A stretch of 64,000 nt of DNA, taken from the NCBI GenBank assembly GCA_003148945.1, contig QGGY01000005.1:124001-188000 (forward strand), read 5' to 3'. Source of the DNA: Murimonas intestini (GTDB lineage: Bacteria > Bacillota > Clostridia > Lachnospirales > Lachnospiraceae). This document shows positions 53,103 to 61,966 of this stretch, piece by piece (positions within the stretch are counted from its first letter, which is position 1; every line of letters begins with the position of its first letter). The notes below the pieces were generated by a model. That model ran no database searches and was not told the DNA's origin. It was given only the letters and a program-made list of their open reading frames with translations. The position numbers and the translations under genes are program-made.

Positions 53103-54020
53103 ATGGAGATCGCATCAGTAAAGAAAAGGCTTGATGAGGTATATGAGAATGCACAGGTTATTCCATTTGATTCAGATTCCAGACTGGTCATCATGAGCGA
53201 CTGCCACCGGGGACAGGGGAACGCAGGGGATAATTTTCTGGCTAACCAGACTGTTTGTTTTGGGGCGCTGGAATATTATTTTCAAAATGGATTCACTTAT
53301 ATCGAAGCAGGAGATGGTGATGAACTGTGGGAAAACAGACGGCTGAAGCCTATTGTAGAGGTTCACAGTGATATTTTCTGGATGCTGTCAAGGTTCTATA
53401 AACAGAAACGTCTTTATATGCTCTATGGGAACCATGACATTATAAAGCGCCGCAAGGATTATATGAGCCGTCACTGCGACACATACTACTGTGATTCTTC
53501 CCACTGCGATATACCTCTGCTGCCCGGTATTTCAGTAGCCGAAGGAATGATACTCAAAAACAGCGGGGCTTCAGAAGAGATATTTCTGGTACACGGGCAT
53601 CAGGGAGATCTCTTAAATGATACACTCTGGCCCCTGGCCAGATTTTTGGTGAGGTATGTGTGGCGTCATCTGGAACTGCTGGGATTTCTGGATCCCACGG
53701 GAGCGGGGCGCCCAAGAAAAGCAAAAGAGCATATTGAGAAAAAACTGGCTTCCTATGCAAAGGAGAGGCAGCATGTATTGATTGCGGGACATACCCACAG
53801 GCCGGTATTTTCAGAGCCGGAAGAAGGGTGTTATTTCAATACAGGAAGCTGTGTCCATCCACGCTGTATCACATGTATAGAAATAGAGCGCAATAATATC
53901 ATGCTTGTTAAGTGGTCGGTGCGGCCGAGAGAGGACAGAAGCCTTTTCGTAGAGCGTGAGGTTCTTGAGGGGCCTGTTTCCCTGTCAAAATATGCCTGCC
54001 GGAAAGATAATGACAATTAA
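53103..54020 (+). CDS. Metallophosphoesterase
   Basis: A 305-residue calcineurin-like phosphoesterase resembling the UDP-2,3-diacylglucosamine hydrolase style in its core: LVIMSDCHRGQG, AGDGDELWE, YGNHD and HGHQGD, with HTHRP near the C-terminus. No signal peptide or lipid A pathway exists in this Gram-positive host, so the substrate is different. It begins 5 bases after the DUF4474 gene, so the two are co-transcribed and perhaps functionally linked. Confidence 0.85.
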   Translation: MEIASVKKRLDEVYENAQVIPFDSDSRLVIMSDCHRGQGNAGDNFLANQTVCFGALEYYFQNGFTYIEAGDGDELWENRRLKPIVEVHSDIFWMLSRFYKQKRLYMLYGNHDIIKRRKDYMSRHCDTYYCDSSHCDIPLLPGISVAEGMILKNSGASEEIFLVHGHQGDLLNDTLWPLARFLVRYVWRHLELLGFLDPTGAGRPRKAKEHIEKKLASYAKERQHVLIAGHTHRPVFSEPEEGCYFNTGSCVHPRCITCIEIERNNIMLVKWSVRPREDRSLFVEREVLEGPVSLSKYACRKDNDN

Positions 54021-54034
54021 ATAAATAGAAAGCA

Positions 54035-54080
54035 GCAGCCATCAGGCATCATGATAAAGTCATGACAGCCTGATGGCTGC
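54035..54080. terminator. Bidirectional terminator
   Basis: GCAGCCATCAGG (54035-54046) pairs perfectly with CCTGATGGCTGC (54069-54080), and inner bases add more pairs (CATGA/TCATG). It separates convergent genes. Confidence 0.75.
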
Positions 54081-54124
54081 CGCAGAATGTGCGGTAAATG
54101 CACAGAGCTGATAAATAGTTATTG

Positions 54125-54826
54125 TTATTCTGCTTTTGCCGGTAAAACGGATGTATCTTTTGGCTCTTCAGTTTTATGCTGGGTTTTCTCCCAGGACTGA
54201 TTTTCATCCTGCACGATTTTTTCTATATTCTGAACCAGGAGCCTGTCATTGTCCATATTTCCGAGGGGAACCCTCTCCCATTTCTTATATGGTTCCAGCC
54301 CTGCCAGATAAAGCATGGTCTCCCGCTTTAACTTTTCTGCGCTGCTTCTGTAGCGTACCCAGTTTTCCTGACTCCGGGACAGGGTAAGCCATGCAGAAAT
54401 CAGGCACACCAGCCCTGACAAGACGGAGATACATACAGGCAGCCAGGAATATTTTTCCGGCCGTATGGCATTGATTGTATTTATCACTGTCACAATAAGC
54501 GGGATAGTAGTAGTGGCTATAGAGCAAACATAATAATTGCGTTTGGAGGCTGTAGCTTTTTTTACATACCACTCCATTAATACTTTAATACGCAGGTAAA
54601 TAGGAGAGGTTTCACCAGAGCTGTCAGTACTGTTTTGATGAACATCTGCTTCAGCCAAGCCGCCTGATTCGGATTCTTTTTTCTGCCTCCGTACAGGATC
54701 ATCATTCCACCTTTTATTTGTGTGGGCGCTCTGACGGTCGATCATCTCTACGATCTGGTCGATATAATCCATTTCCTGCTGCAGAAGAGTTCCTCCTGTT
54801 TTTTTCTTTGGTTCTTCCATACCCAT
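54125..54826 (-). CDS. DUF4231 (SLATT-like) membrane protein
   Basis: A 233-residue protein with a hydrophilic N-terminus (residues 1-80), two membrane segments (about 98-120 and 128-150), and a cytoplasmic helical C-terminal part (SRSQENWVRYRSSAEKLKRE). This layout and the motif match the SLATT/DUF4231 superfamily, which in other bacteria is often coupled with nucleotide-sensing or nucleotide-making conflict proteins. No such partner gene is adjacent here. It is convergent with the phosphoesterase gene. Confidence 0.75.
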   Translation of the reverse strand: MGMEEPKKKTGGTLLQQEMDYIDQIVEMIDRQSAHTNKRWNDDPVRRQKKESESGGLAEADVHQNSTDSSGETSPIYLRIKVLMEWYVKKATASKRNYYVCSIATTTIPLIVTVINTINAIRPEKYSWLPVCISVLSGLVCLISAWLTLSRSQENWVRYRSSAEKLKRETMLYLAGLEPYKKWERVPLGNMDNDRLLVQNIEKIVQDENQSWEKTQHKTEEPKDTSVLPAKAE

Positions 54827-55029
54827 TCCTCCCGTTCGTAAAAATTTATTATATGGTAAAAATTTCCTCTCTAACTTTACTTTACAATCTTAAAGATTCA
54901 TTGTCAATAGTATGTTATCTGCAGCAACCTTAAGGAATTAATCAGGAATCTTTTAAGGAATTATTTATTTACAATAAAAGAAGATTCCATTATAATGGGA
55001 GAGTATGCAGAAGCAGACTATAATTAAGA

Positions 55030-55527
55030 ATGAATGGAGAAATAGACGTGCTCACTAAATATCTGTATGTATTTTTAATCTCAATGATCCCCCTGATAGA
55101 GCTCAGGGGAGCGATACCTGTATCACAGGTCATGGGACTTCCGCTGGTGCAGTCCTACATAATTTCTATCATCGGAAATATGCTGCCTGTTCCGATCATC
55201 TTCTTTTTTGCCAGGAAGGTACTGGAGTGGGGAGCTGACAAGCCCGGGGTTGGAAAGTTTTTTACCTTCTGCCTTGAGAAAGGACATAAGGGCGGGCAGA
55301 AACTGAAAGAGAAAGCAGGAAAAGGTTTATTCTGGGCGCTTTTATTGTTTGTGGGAATCCCTCTGCCGGGAACAGGGGCATGGACGGGCACACTGGCTGC
55401 CAGCCTGCTGGATATGGATTTTAAGACAAGCGTGATTGCAGTCATGGGAGGCGTACTGCTGGCAGGCGTCATTATGGGAGCGGCCAGCGCCGGACTGTTT
55501 GGAGCTCTTGGAAGTATTTTTGCATAG
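55030..55527 (+). CDS. Small multidrug export family protein (PF06695-type)
   Basis: A 165-residue integral membrane protein with four to five hydrophobic segments, starting MNGEIDVLTKYLYVFLISMIPLIELRGAIPV, with the conserved LIELRGAIP and FVGIPLPGTGAWTGTLAA motifs of the COG2426/small multidrug exporter family. The transport role is predicted only from the family name. It has no operon partners and is followed by a terminator. Confidence 0.85.
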   Translation: MNGEIDVLTKYLYVFLISMIPLIELRGAIPVSQVMGLPLVQSYIISIIGNMLPVPIIFFFARKVLEWGADKPGVGKFFTFCLEKGHKGGQKLKEKAGKGLFWALLLFVGIPLPGTGAWTGTLAASLLDMDFKTSVIAVMGGVLLAGVIMGAASAGLFGALGSIFA

Positions 55528-55540
55528 ATATAGAATTAAA

Positions 55541-55577
55541 CGAGCGTCATACTGTCAGTTAAACAGTATGGCGCTCA
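55541..55577 (+). terminator. Terminator after exporter gene
   Basis: GAGCGTCATACTGT and ACAGTATGGCGCTC pair over about 14 bp (one wobble) with a short loop and an A/T-rich tail. Confidence 0.75.
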
Positions 55578-55615
55578 TTTGATTTTATAGGAAACTTAAG
55601 TTGTGAATAGTGACC

Positions 55616-56809
55616 TTAAGCCTGTTCACTGCGCAGTTTTTCCCTGTACTGAGTGATGGTGCAGTTATAATATTTTTTAAAACTGAGGCTGAAATACTGA
55701 GGATTCTTGTAGCCTGTGGCGGCCGCTATCTCATAGTTTTTCAGATCTGTATTCACGATCATTTCAGCAGCTTTTTCCATACGGATCTTGATCAGATAAT
55801 CATAGAGATTTGTATCAAACTGCTTTTTAAAGATACTTGTGAGGTAACAGTGGTTAACATGAAAATGTGCAGCTATCTGCTGAAGAGACAGGTCACAGTC
55901 CCCGTAGTTCTGTTCTATATAATGGCGGACAGACAGGAGCAGATTGTTCAGGTTTGAGTTCATATCCTGAAGGGCGGCCTGGTAAGAGCCGTAAAGCCCA
56001 TAAAAATTATTCATGATACTCCCATGGTAGAAGGCAGCCACCTCATATCCGAGGACACCCTGGATATAGGACGTGATTTCTGCTTCAAGCAGGGAAAGCT
56101 GGCTATAAAGGCTGGAGGGTTCCAGGGAATCATTGTTTGTATATATCATAAATATCTGCAGGTTGTCCATGCAGAAGAAAAAACTGCCTTTATACCGGGC
56201 GGTCAGCTGGGTGCAGTATGCTTCCAGACTGGCATGGATGGCGTCGTAAGAGGAGGGCTCACCATAGCGCATCTCAATAAAACATGCGATACCCAGGCCA
56301 TTTGTCAGATTGATATCGAACGCTTTGAAAAAGGAATCATCCATCTGCTGAAATTGTTCCTGCATGAGCCTGGATATGTAGTTGCGTTTGATCTGCGGAT
56401 ATTTTTCATTGAGTATATAATTGACATTCTGTTCTTTTTTATAAAGCTCTTCCGCTTTTTTCAGGGCCGCTGTCAGCTGGTCATTATCAAACGGTTTAGT
56501 CAGATAATCCACTGCATTCAGTTTCAGGACCTGCTGGGCGTATTCAAAGTCCTTATAGCCTGAAAGAAAAACAAATTTCAGGTTCGGATAGTAATCCATG
56601 GCAATAGACGCCATCTCTATGCCTGTCATGCCCGGCATCTTAATATCAGTCAGAATGATATCAGGCTCATGATTCTTCAGATAATCCAGGGCTTCCATAG
56701 CATCCCTGGCTGTATACATGAGTTCCCAGCCATACGTCTCCCAGGGAATACGTCCCGGGAGTGTTCTGCGGATAATAGCGTCATCATCCACAAATAGTAT
56801 TTTTGTCAT
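55616..56809 (-). CDS. YesN-type response regulator (receiver + AraC)
   Basis: A 397-residue regulator. Receiver domain: LFVDDDAIIRRTL, phosphoacceptor in ILTDIKMPGMTG, LTKPFDNDQL. A long linker of about 170 residues follows, and then two AraC helix-turn-helices at the C-terminus (LSLQQIAAHFHVNHCYLTSIF; IAAATGYKNPQYFSLSFKKYY). The frame from 56827 adds six residues; ATG 56809 gives the normal start of a receiver. It overlaps the end of the kinase gene by 26 bases. It probably activates the GH106-like and permease promoters, which share a 19-bp element. Confidence 0.93.
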   Translation of the reverse strand: MTKILFVDDDAIIRRTLPGRIPWETYGWELMYTARDAMEALDYLKNHEPDIILTDIKMPGMTGIEMASIAMDYYPNLKFVFLSGYKDFEYAQQVLKLNAVDYLTKPFDNDQLTAALKKAEELYKKEQNVNYILNEKYPQIKRNYISRLMQEQFQQMDDSFFKAFDINLTNGLGIACFIEMRYGEPSSYDAIHASLEAYCTQLTARYKGSFFFCMDNLQIFMIYTNNDSLEPSSLYSQLSLLEAEITSYIQGVLGYEVAAFYHGSIMNNFYGLYGSYQAALQDMNSNLNNLLLSVRHYIEQNYGDCDLSLQQIAAHFHVNHCYLTSIFKKQFDTNLYDYLIKIRMEKAAEMIVNTDLKNYEIAAATGYKNPQYFSLSFKKYYNCTITQYREKLRSEQA

Positions 56810-58619
56810 TATCTCTTCCCTCCTCATAAGGAATCGTTATTGTAACAGAAGTCCCGCAGTCCGGCTCGGTTTCTACAGAGAGCCTGTAGTCTGTGCCATA
56901 GGCAAGCTGTATACGGTCCTGGATATTTTTTATGCCGTATACACCGAGAGATGCATCAGAATAGTCGCATATGGGGGCTTCTAAGGATCGTTCTATTTTT
57001 TCAAGCACATCTTCTGATATTCCGCAGCCATTATCTTTTACTGTGAGATGTATCACATTTCCATCTCTTTTTACATTCAGCCGGATAGTGCCATCGAGCC
57101 TGCAGGGGCGTATTCCGTGGTAAACAGCATTTTCTATGAGCGGCTGGAGTATCATGCGCAGCGTCAGGCAGTTTTCCAGTTCTTCGGGAAGACTGATCTC
57201 AAACTGGAAGTCTTCAAACCTGGTTTTTAATATGGCCAGATACATGGAACTGTGGAGAAGCTCATCTTTTAATGTAATAAATGATCTTCCCTTGCTCACT
57301 CCAATCCTGTAAAAGACAGCCAGCTGGTCCAGCATTTCCTCAGCCTTTTCATTTTCCCGGGCATGACAGAGCTCACGGATGCAGTCCAGGGTATTATACA
57401 GAAAATGTGGATTGATCTGGGCAAACAAGAACTGCAGCTGGGTCACCTGTTTTGCCTTCATTTCTTTTTCCATAGAAAGGGTCAGGGCACGGATACGGTT
57501 CAGCATGGCGTTGATCTCCTCGCCGATATATACGATCTCCCGGCTGCCATATGCTTTTATGGGAAGCTTAGTGTCAGCGCTTGTGATTTTCTTCATTTGC
57601 TCCACAAGGCTGACCACCGGGTGGGAGAATACTTTAGGCATAAAAAGATACAAAGCTATGAAGATGGAGACTGCGCCCAGCGCCAGGATCAGCAGCAGAG
57701 TGGAGAAATCTCTGTAATCTGTAAACATTTCATCCAGCGGGACGACAGCCAGCAGGCCTGTCCCTTCCAGGAGAAGAGGATTGTAAACTACATAATTGGA
57801 ACTTGTCATAAAGGCCGTCAGACTGTCAGAGGAACGGTCAGATATTTTCTCTTTGATCTCATTTATTTCTGTATCCGGAAGTGCTGCAAGCGTGGGGCTG
57901 CCCAGGTCTTCCTCATCCGAGAAGAGCAGTCCGCTGTCCTTGCGCAGGATCGTCAGGCAGCTGTTTGGGGTAACCTTGAAATTGCGGATATGTTCCAGAA
58001 AGACCTGGTCATTCAGCCCAATAATGAAAAATCCATTTACTTTGCCATCGCCGGATCCCAGAGTCTGGAAGAGGCAGAAATCAGGGGCCCGTCCGGTCGT
58101 GATGGGATAAGGATACTGGTCTGCAGTAAACATCCAGCCCAGACTCTGGCCAAAACTGCTGTAGTCTGAAAAATGAAAATCAGGATACAGAACCTTGTTA
58201 GCTTCGGAAACAGAGTTGTAGTAGTGGATAGAATTGTCAGACAGATACAGGCCGATGGAATCCAGATACAGCTGATTCTGCAGAAGAAAATCTGAGAAGC
58301 CGTTGGACAGCTGTAAATATTCAGCGGGAGTGAGAGGATCCTCTCCATGTATTAAATTTTGGTTCATAGAGTAAAAACGGTAATCAGTGGTAAGTGAGAG
58401 TGACCGTTCATATATGTTGTGCAGGCTGCCGTCCAGAGAATTTTTTGTCTGCTGGACAAGGGTTTCTATATTTTTCTGGAGCAGTTCACTGTACTTTTTA
58501 GTCCCGGAATAATAGAAAAGGGAGCAGCTGACCAGGATCAGCGCCAGGAAAGGCAGAAGAAGCAGGGTCAGGGAAGTACGCAGTGAGAACCGGGAAAACC
58601 GGCTGTATGTCTGTTTCAT
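56784..58619 (-). CDS. YesM-type sensor histidine kinase
   Basis: A 611-residue kinase with two membrane segments (about residues 17-38 and 302-326) around an extracellular sensor of about 270 residues, then HAMP, His_kinase (PF06580: QFLFAQINPHFLYNTLDCIRELC) and an HATPase domain (LQPLIENAVYHGI, DNGCGIS, GVYGIKNIQDRIQLAYG). In such systems the sugar signal is sensed outside the membrane. GGAGAT is the ribosome binding site before the ATG. It is diverged from the glycosidase genes. Confidence 0.93.
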   Translation of the reverse strand: MKQTYSRFSRFSLRTSLTLLLLPFLALILVSCSLFYYSGTKKYSELLQKNIETLVQQTKNSLDGSLHNIYERSLSLTTDYRFYSMNQNLIHGEDPLTPAEYLQLSNGFSDFLLQNQLYLDSIGLYLSDNSIHYYNSVSEANKVLYPDFHFSDYSSFGQSLGWMFTADQYPYPITTGRAPDFCLFQTLGSGDGKVNGFFIIGLNDQVFLEHIRNFKVTPNSCLTILRKDSGLLFSDEEDLGSPTLAALPDTEINEIKEKISDRSSDSLTAFMTSSNYVVYNPLLLEGTGLLAVVPLDEMFTDYRDFSTLLLILALGAVSIFIALYLFMPKVFSHPVVSLVEQMKKITSADTKLPIKAYGSREIVYIGEEINAMLNRIRALTLSMEKEMKAKQVTQLQFLFAQINPHFLYNTLDCIRELCHARENEKAEEMLDQLAVFYRIGVSKGRSFITLKDELLHSSMYLAILKTRFEDFQFEISLPEELENCLTLRMILQPLIENAVYHGIRPCRLDGTIRLNVKRDGNVIHLTVKDNGCGISEDVLEKIERSLEAPICDYSDASLGVYGIKNIQDRIQLAYGTDYRLSVETEPDCGTSVTITIPYEEGRDNDKNTICG

Positions 58620-58721
58620 TTTTAAAATATCTCCAATCGTATGTACAGATATGTGTGCATAAAGTCATATTGAATATAACAAAGGCGGCGAAATTTGTCA
58701 AAGATTTTATAATAAAGAGCC

Positions 58722-58762
58722 AAACTTATTAAATTTACTTCCATGCGCCCAGGTGGTTAAAT
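58722..58762 (+). promoter_or_regulatory. Rhamnosidase promoter with shared 19-bp element
   Basis: AAACTTATTAAATTTACTT (58722-58740) is followed after 16 bases by TTAAAT (58757-58762). TTTACT inside the element may be a weak -35 with a 17-base spacer. The same layout occurs at 63350-63390. Confidence 0.7.
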
Positions 58763-58791
58763 GTTAGCAGTAAAAGATTGCGAGGGATATA

Positions 58792-61700
58792 ATGATGGAA
58801 CGATTAGAAGAAGTTTTAAAGAACCCTGCAGCCATGTACAGGATTAAACCTTTCTGGTTCTGGAACGGGGACATTACTGAAGAAGGGCTGGATTACCAGA
58901 TAAGAGAAATGAAGGATAAAGGTCTGGGCGGATTTTTTATCTGCGCCAGACAGGGGCTGACGGTACCGTATCTGTCCGGCAGATGGTTCGAACTTGTTGA
59001 ATTTGCGTGCAGAAGGGCAAAGGAGCTGGGAATGGAGGCCTGGCTGTATGATGAATATCCATACCCCAGCGGAATGAGCGGCGGAGAGGTGCTCAAACTC
59101 CATCCTGAAGCAGAGCATATGGTGCTTCATCATGAGAGAATCCATGCAGAGGAGGGCGGCCGCATCCGCCGTGAGTTAGGCTGGGGGGAGGTGCTGTACG
59201 CAGGCGCGTTTTTGCTCAGGGAGGACGGAAGCCGTATCTATGAGAAGAGGCTGGACCTTATGGAGGATATAGGCAGCCTGCAGACCTCTGAGATCTATCA
59301 GATCACAGGGCTGACCATGTATAATAATAAACGGTTTTTTTCCTATGGCCCCCAGGAGGTTCTGGAAACCTGCCTGCCGGAAGGCAGCTGGGATATAGAT
59401 ATATATATACAGAAACCACTGGGTGATTTTAAATTCTACGGAGGATTTTTTGACCCGTGCAGCAAAGAAGCAGTCAGAAGCTTTCTGGACACAACCCATG
59501 AGAAATACCGGAAAGCTCTGGGAAAAAATATGTCAGAGAGTGTAATGGGGATTTTCTCAGATGAGGTTGGGATGCTCAGCCCCATACCCTGGTCTAAAAA
59601 AGTGATCCAGGCATTCAGGGACAGAAAAGGCTACTCACTGACAGAGGTACTTCCGGCCCTCCACGATGAAAACTGGGAGGGAGCCTACCGTATCCGTTAT
59701 GATCTGTATGATGTGATACATCAGATATTTGTGGAGAGCTATCATAAGCAGGTATCAGACTGGTGCGGTGAACACGGAATATCTTACTGTTCGGAGGTAC
59801 CCTATATGCGTCTCTCCACCCAGCGTTACAGCCATATACCCGGAGGAGACACGGCCCATGAGAAGGCAGGCAGGGAACTGGAATGGATCTATGATAAATA
59901 CCTCTGTGCATTCCGTTACAGTTCTAATGCGGCATCTTCACTGGCGAGGCAGCTGGGAAGAGAGCAGTGTCTGATCGAAAGCTTTCACAGTGTAGGATGG
60001 ACTATGACCCTGCAGGATGCCAAATGGATGATAGACAGGCTCTGCAGCAGCGGCATCAACTTCTTTGTCTTCCATGCCTTCTACTATACGATAGATTCGA
60101 TTACAAAGCATGATGCGCCCCCATCCCAGTTTTTCCAGAATCCATATTGGAGGCACTACCGCAGCCTTGCGGATTATGTGGGCAGGATAGGAGCTTATAC
60201 TTCCAATACAAGGGATACATGCAGCACGGCAGTGCTGGATCCGGTACCTACTATGTGGGCGCTGTTAGGTGATCCCTTCCAGGGTTTTCCATACAGGGGG
60301 GAGTCTGAGCCGGAGAGAAAAAGATGTGATGAGATCAGGGATAACTGGGTCTATACCACAAAGACACTGCTGTTAAACCAGCTGCAGTACAATCATCTGG
60401 ATTCGGAGATGCTTGCGGATTTTGAAGTAAAGGATGGCCGGATTTCCATGGGAAATGCGTCCTACAGCCTGATCGTTGTTCCTCCAGCTTATTTTTATGA
60501 GAGAAAAGCACTGCAGAAGCTCAGAGAATTTGCAGAGTCCGGCGGTTCTGTTATCTTTCTGGGGAATCTGCCGTATATGTCTATTGATGCAGGATATACA
60601 GATGAGGAGGCCAGACGGGAGTGGCAGGAGCTGCTGCTTCAGAATAAGGAAAGAGTGACATTGATTCCGGCCAAAGGCCTTTTGAGTGAAGCACAGATTG
60701 AAGAAAGATATATAAGCAGAGTCAGGGAGATACTGGATGAACCTGTAGAGGTCAGACTGGATAATGACACTATGCGCAGATCCTTTATAACATCTGTGCG
60801 CAGGGATATGGACGGCAAGCTCTGCGTGTCACTGATCAACCAGGGACGGAACAGGGCAGAGGGAGAGCTTGTCAACAGGACGGGGAACAACATGTCTGTT
60901 ACAGCACTCTCCATGGAGACAGGGGATGCCAGGTATATGGGTGAGTGCCGGGAGACATACAGATTCAGCGTTCCCGGGCTTGCAAGCATCTATCTGCGTC
61001 TGGAAGAGTGTGAACAGCGGGATGTGCAGCAGGATGAGCAAGCCGTACTGACCTTGCCGTCAGAACAGGAATTTGAAATAAGTATAGAAGGAAAAAATGT
61101 ATACAGGCTGGCAGAATTTCTTGTGACGGCAGATGGAAGGAACTGGTGGGAGACAGAGGCAAAGACACTTATAGAGCAGTGTGCATCGGCGCCGGTGCTG
61201 GATGGAAGCCGCTATTCATATGAGAGTACATTTGGCACGCCGAAGCAGATACATATTTCCTATCCTGTAGACCTGACATATAAGACAACATTTTATCTGG
61301 ACGCTGATATCCGTGATATGGAACTTCTCTGGGACAGAAGGGCAGTTACGGGAGTATACAGAATTTTTGTGAATGGAAGTCCTCTGAGGGAGGAGGATTT
61401 TTATCACCGTTTCATCAATGACCAGAATAATCAGCTCTGTGATATATCACGTCTCATAAGATCAGGTGAGAATGAAATAAAGATAGAAGTAACAGCCATG
61501 TCAGAATCGGACGGGGTGCGTGACCCGCTCTGTCTGCTGGGAAGCTTCGGAGTGCAGGACCTGCGGCTGACATCAATGCCCCACACTGCCAGGTTTGAGC
61601 CTGAATATACAAAGGGATTCCCATATTACAGCGGACATCTGCATTTTAAGACAAAGGCAGAAATACAGAAAGAAAATCTTCCCGAGGTGTTTCAGCTGCG

Positions 61701-61917
61701 TTTCGATTTTGAGGACAGATGCCTGGATTGCCTAAGTGTGAAAATAAACGGACACGACCTGGGAATAAGGGCATTTACTCCGTATGTGTGGGAATGCAGG
61801 AAGGAGTGGATCCGGGAGGATGATAATGAGATAGAGCTGGTCAGGACAAATACTCTGGCTAATATGCTGGATGGCACTTATTTCGACTATGACAGCCACA
61901 GGCTGGTGAATATATAG
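58792..61917 (+). CDS. GH106-like glycoside hydrolase (probable alpha-L-rhamnosidase)
   Basis: A 1041-residue enzyme without signal peptide. The start FWFWNGDITEEGLDYQIREM and GLGGFFICAR resemble family GH106 alpha-L-rhamnosidases, in which conserved acidic residues near this end act in catalysis. The central region has FSDEVGML and ISYCSEVPYM. The C-terminal third includes jelly-roll-like beta domains (PVDLTYKTTFYLDADIRD, FRLRFDF). The GH106 assignment is by resemblance only. GAGGGA is the ribosome binding site; a second ATG lies at 58795. It is the first gene of a glycan operon with GH28 50 bases on, diverging from YesM. Confidence 0.72.
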   Translation: MMERLEEVLKNPAAMYRIKPFWFWNGDITEEGLDYQIREMKDKGLGGFFICARQGLTVPYLSGRWFELVEFACRRAKELGMEAWLYDEYPYPSGMSGGEVLKLHPEAEHMVLHHERIHAEEGGRIRRELGWGEVLYAGAFLLREDGSRIYEKRLDLMEDIGSLQTSEIYQITGLTMYNNKRFFSYGPQEVLETCLPEGSWDIDIYIQKPLGDFKFYGGFFDPCSKEAVRSFLDTTHEKYRKALGKNMSESVMGIFSDEVGMLSPIPWSKKVIQAFRDRKGYSLTEVLPALHDENWEGAYRIRYDLYDVIHQIFVESYHKQVSDWCGEHGISYCSEVPYMRLSTQRYSHIPGGDTAHEKAGRELEWIYDKYLCAFRYSSNAASSLARQLGREQCLIESFHSVGWTMTLQDAKWMIDRLCSSGINFFVFHAFYYTIDSITKHDAPPSQFFQNPYWRHYRSLADYVGRIGAYTSNTRDTCSTAVLDPVPTMWALLGDPFQGFPYRGESEPERKRCDEIRDNWVYTTKTLLLNQLQYNHLDSEMLADFEVKDGRISMGNASYSLIVVPPAYFYERKALQKLREFAESGGSVIFLGNLPYMSIDAGYTDEEARREWQELLLQNKERVTLIPAKGLLSEAQIEERYISRVREILDEPVEVRLDNDTMRRSFITSVRRDMDGKLCVSLINQGRNRAEGELVNRTGNNMSVTALSMETGDARYMGECRETYRFSVPGLASIYLRLEECEQRDVQQDEQAVLTLPSEQEFEISIEGKNVYRLAEFLVTADGRNWWETEAKTLIEQCASAPVLDGSRYSYESTFGTPKQIHISYPVDLTYKTTFYLDADIRDMELLWDRRAVTGVYRIFVNGSPLREEDFYHRFINDQNNQLCDISRLIRSGENEIKIEVTAMSESDGVRDPLCLLGSFGVQDLRLTSMPHTARFEPEYTKGFPYYSGHLHFKTKAEIQKENLPEVFQLRFDFEDRCLDCLSVKINGHDLGIRAFTPYVWECRKEWIREDDNEIELVRTNTLANMLDGTYFDYDSHRLVNI

Positions 61918-61923
61918 AGATAT

Positions 61924-61944
61924 GCACAGGCTTTGCACCTGTGC
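61924..61944. repeat. Short hairpin between the two glycosidase genes
   Basis: GCACAGG (61924-61930) and CCTGTGC (61938-61944) form a 7-bp stem in the 49-base gap; it may be a processing or stability element. Confidence 0.5.
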
Positions 61945-61966
61945 AGGGCTAAGGAGAAAGAAAAAG

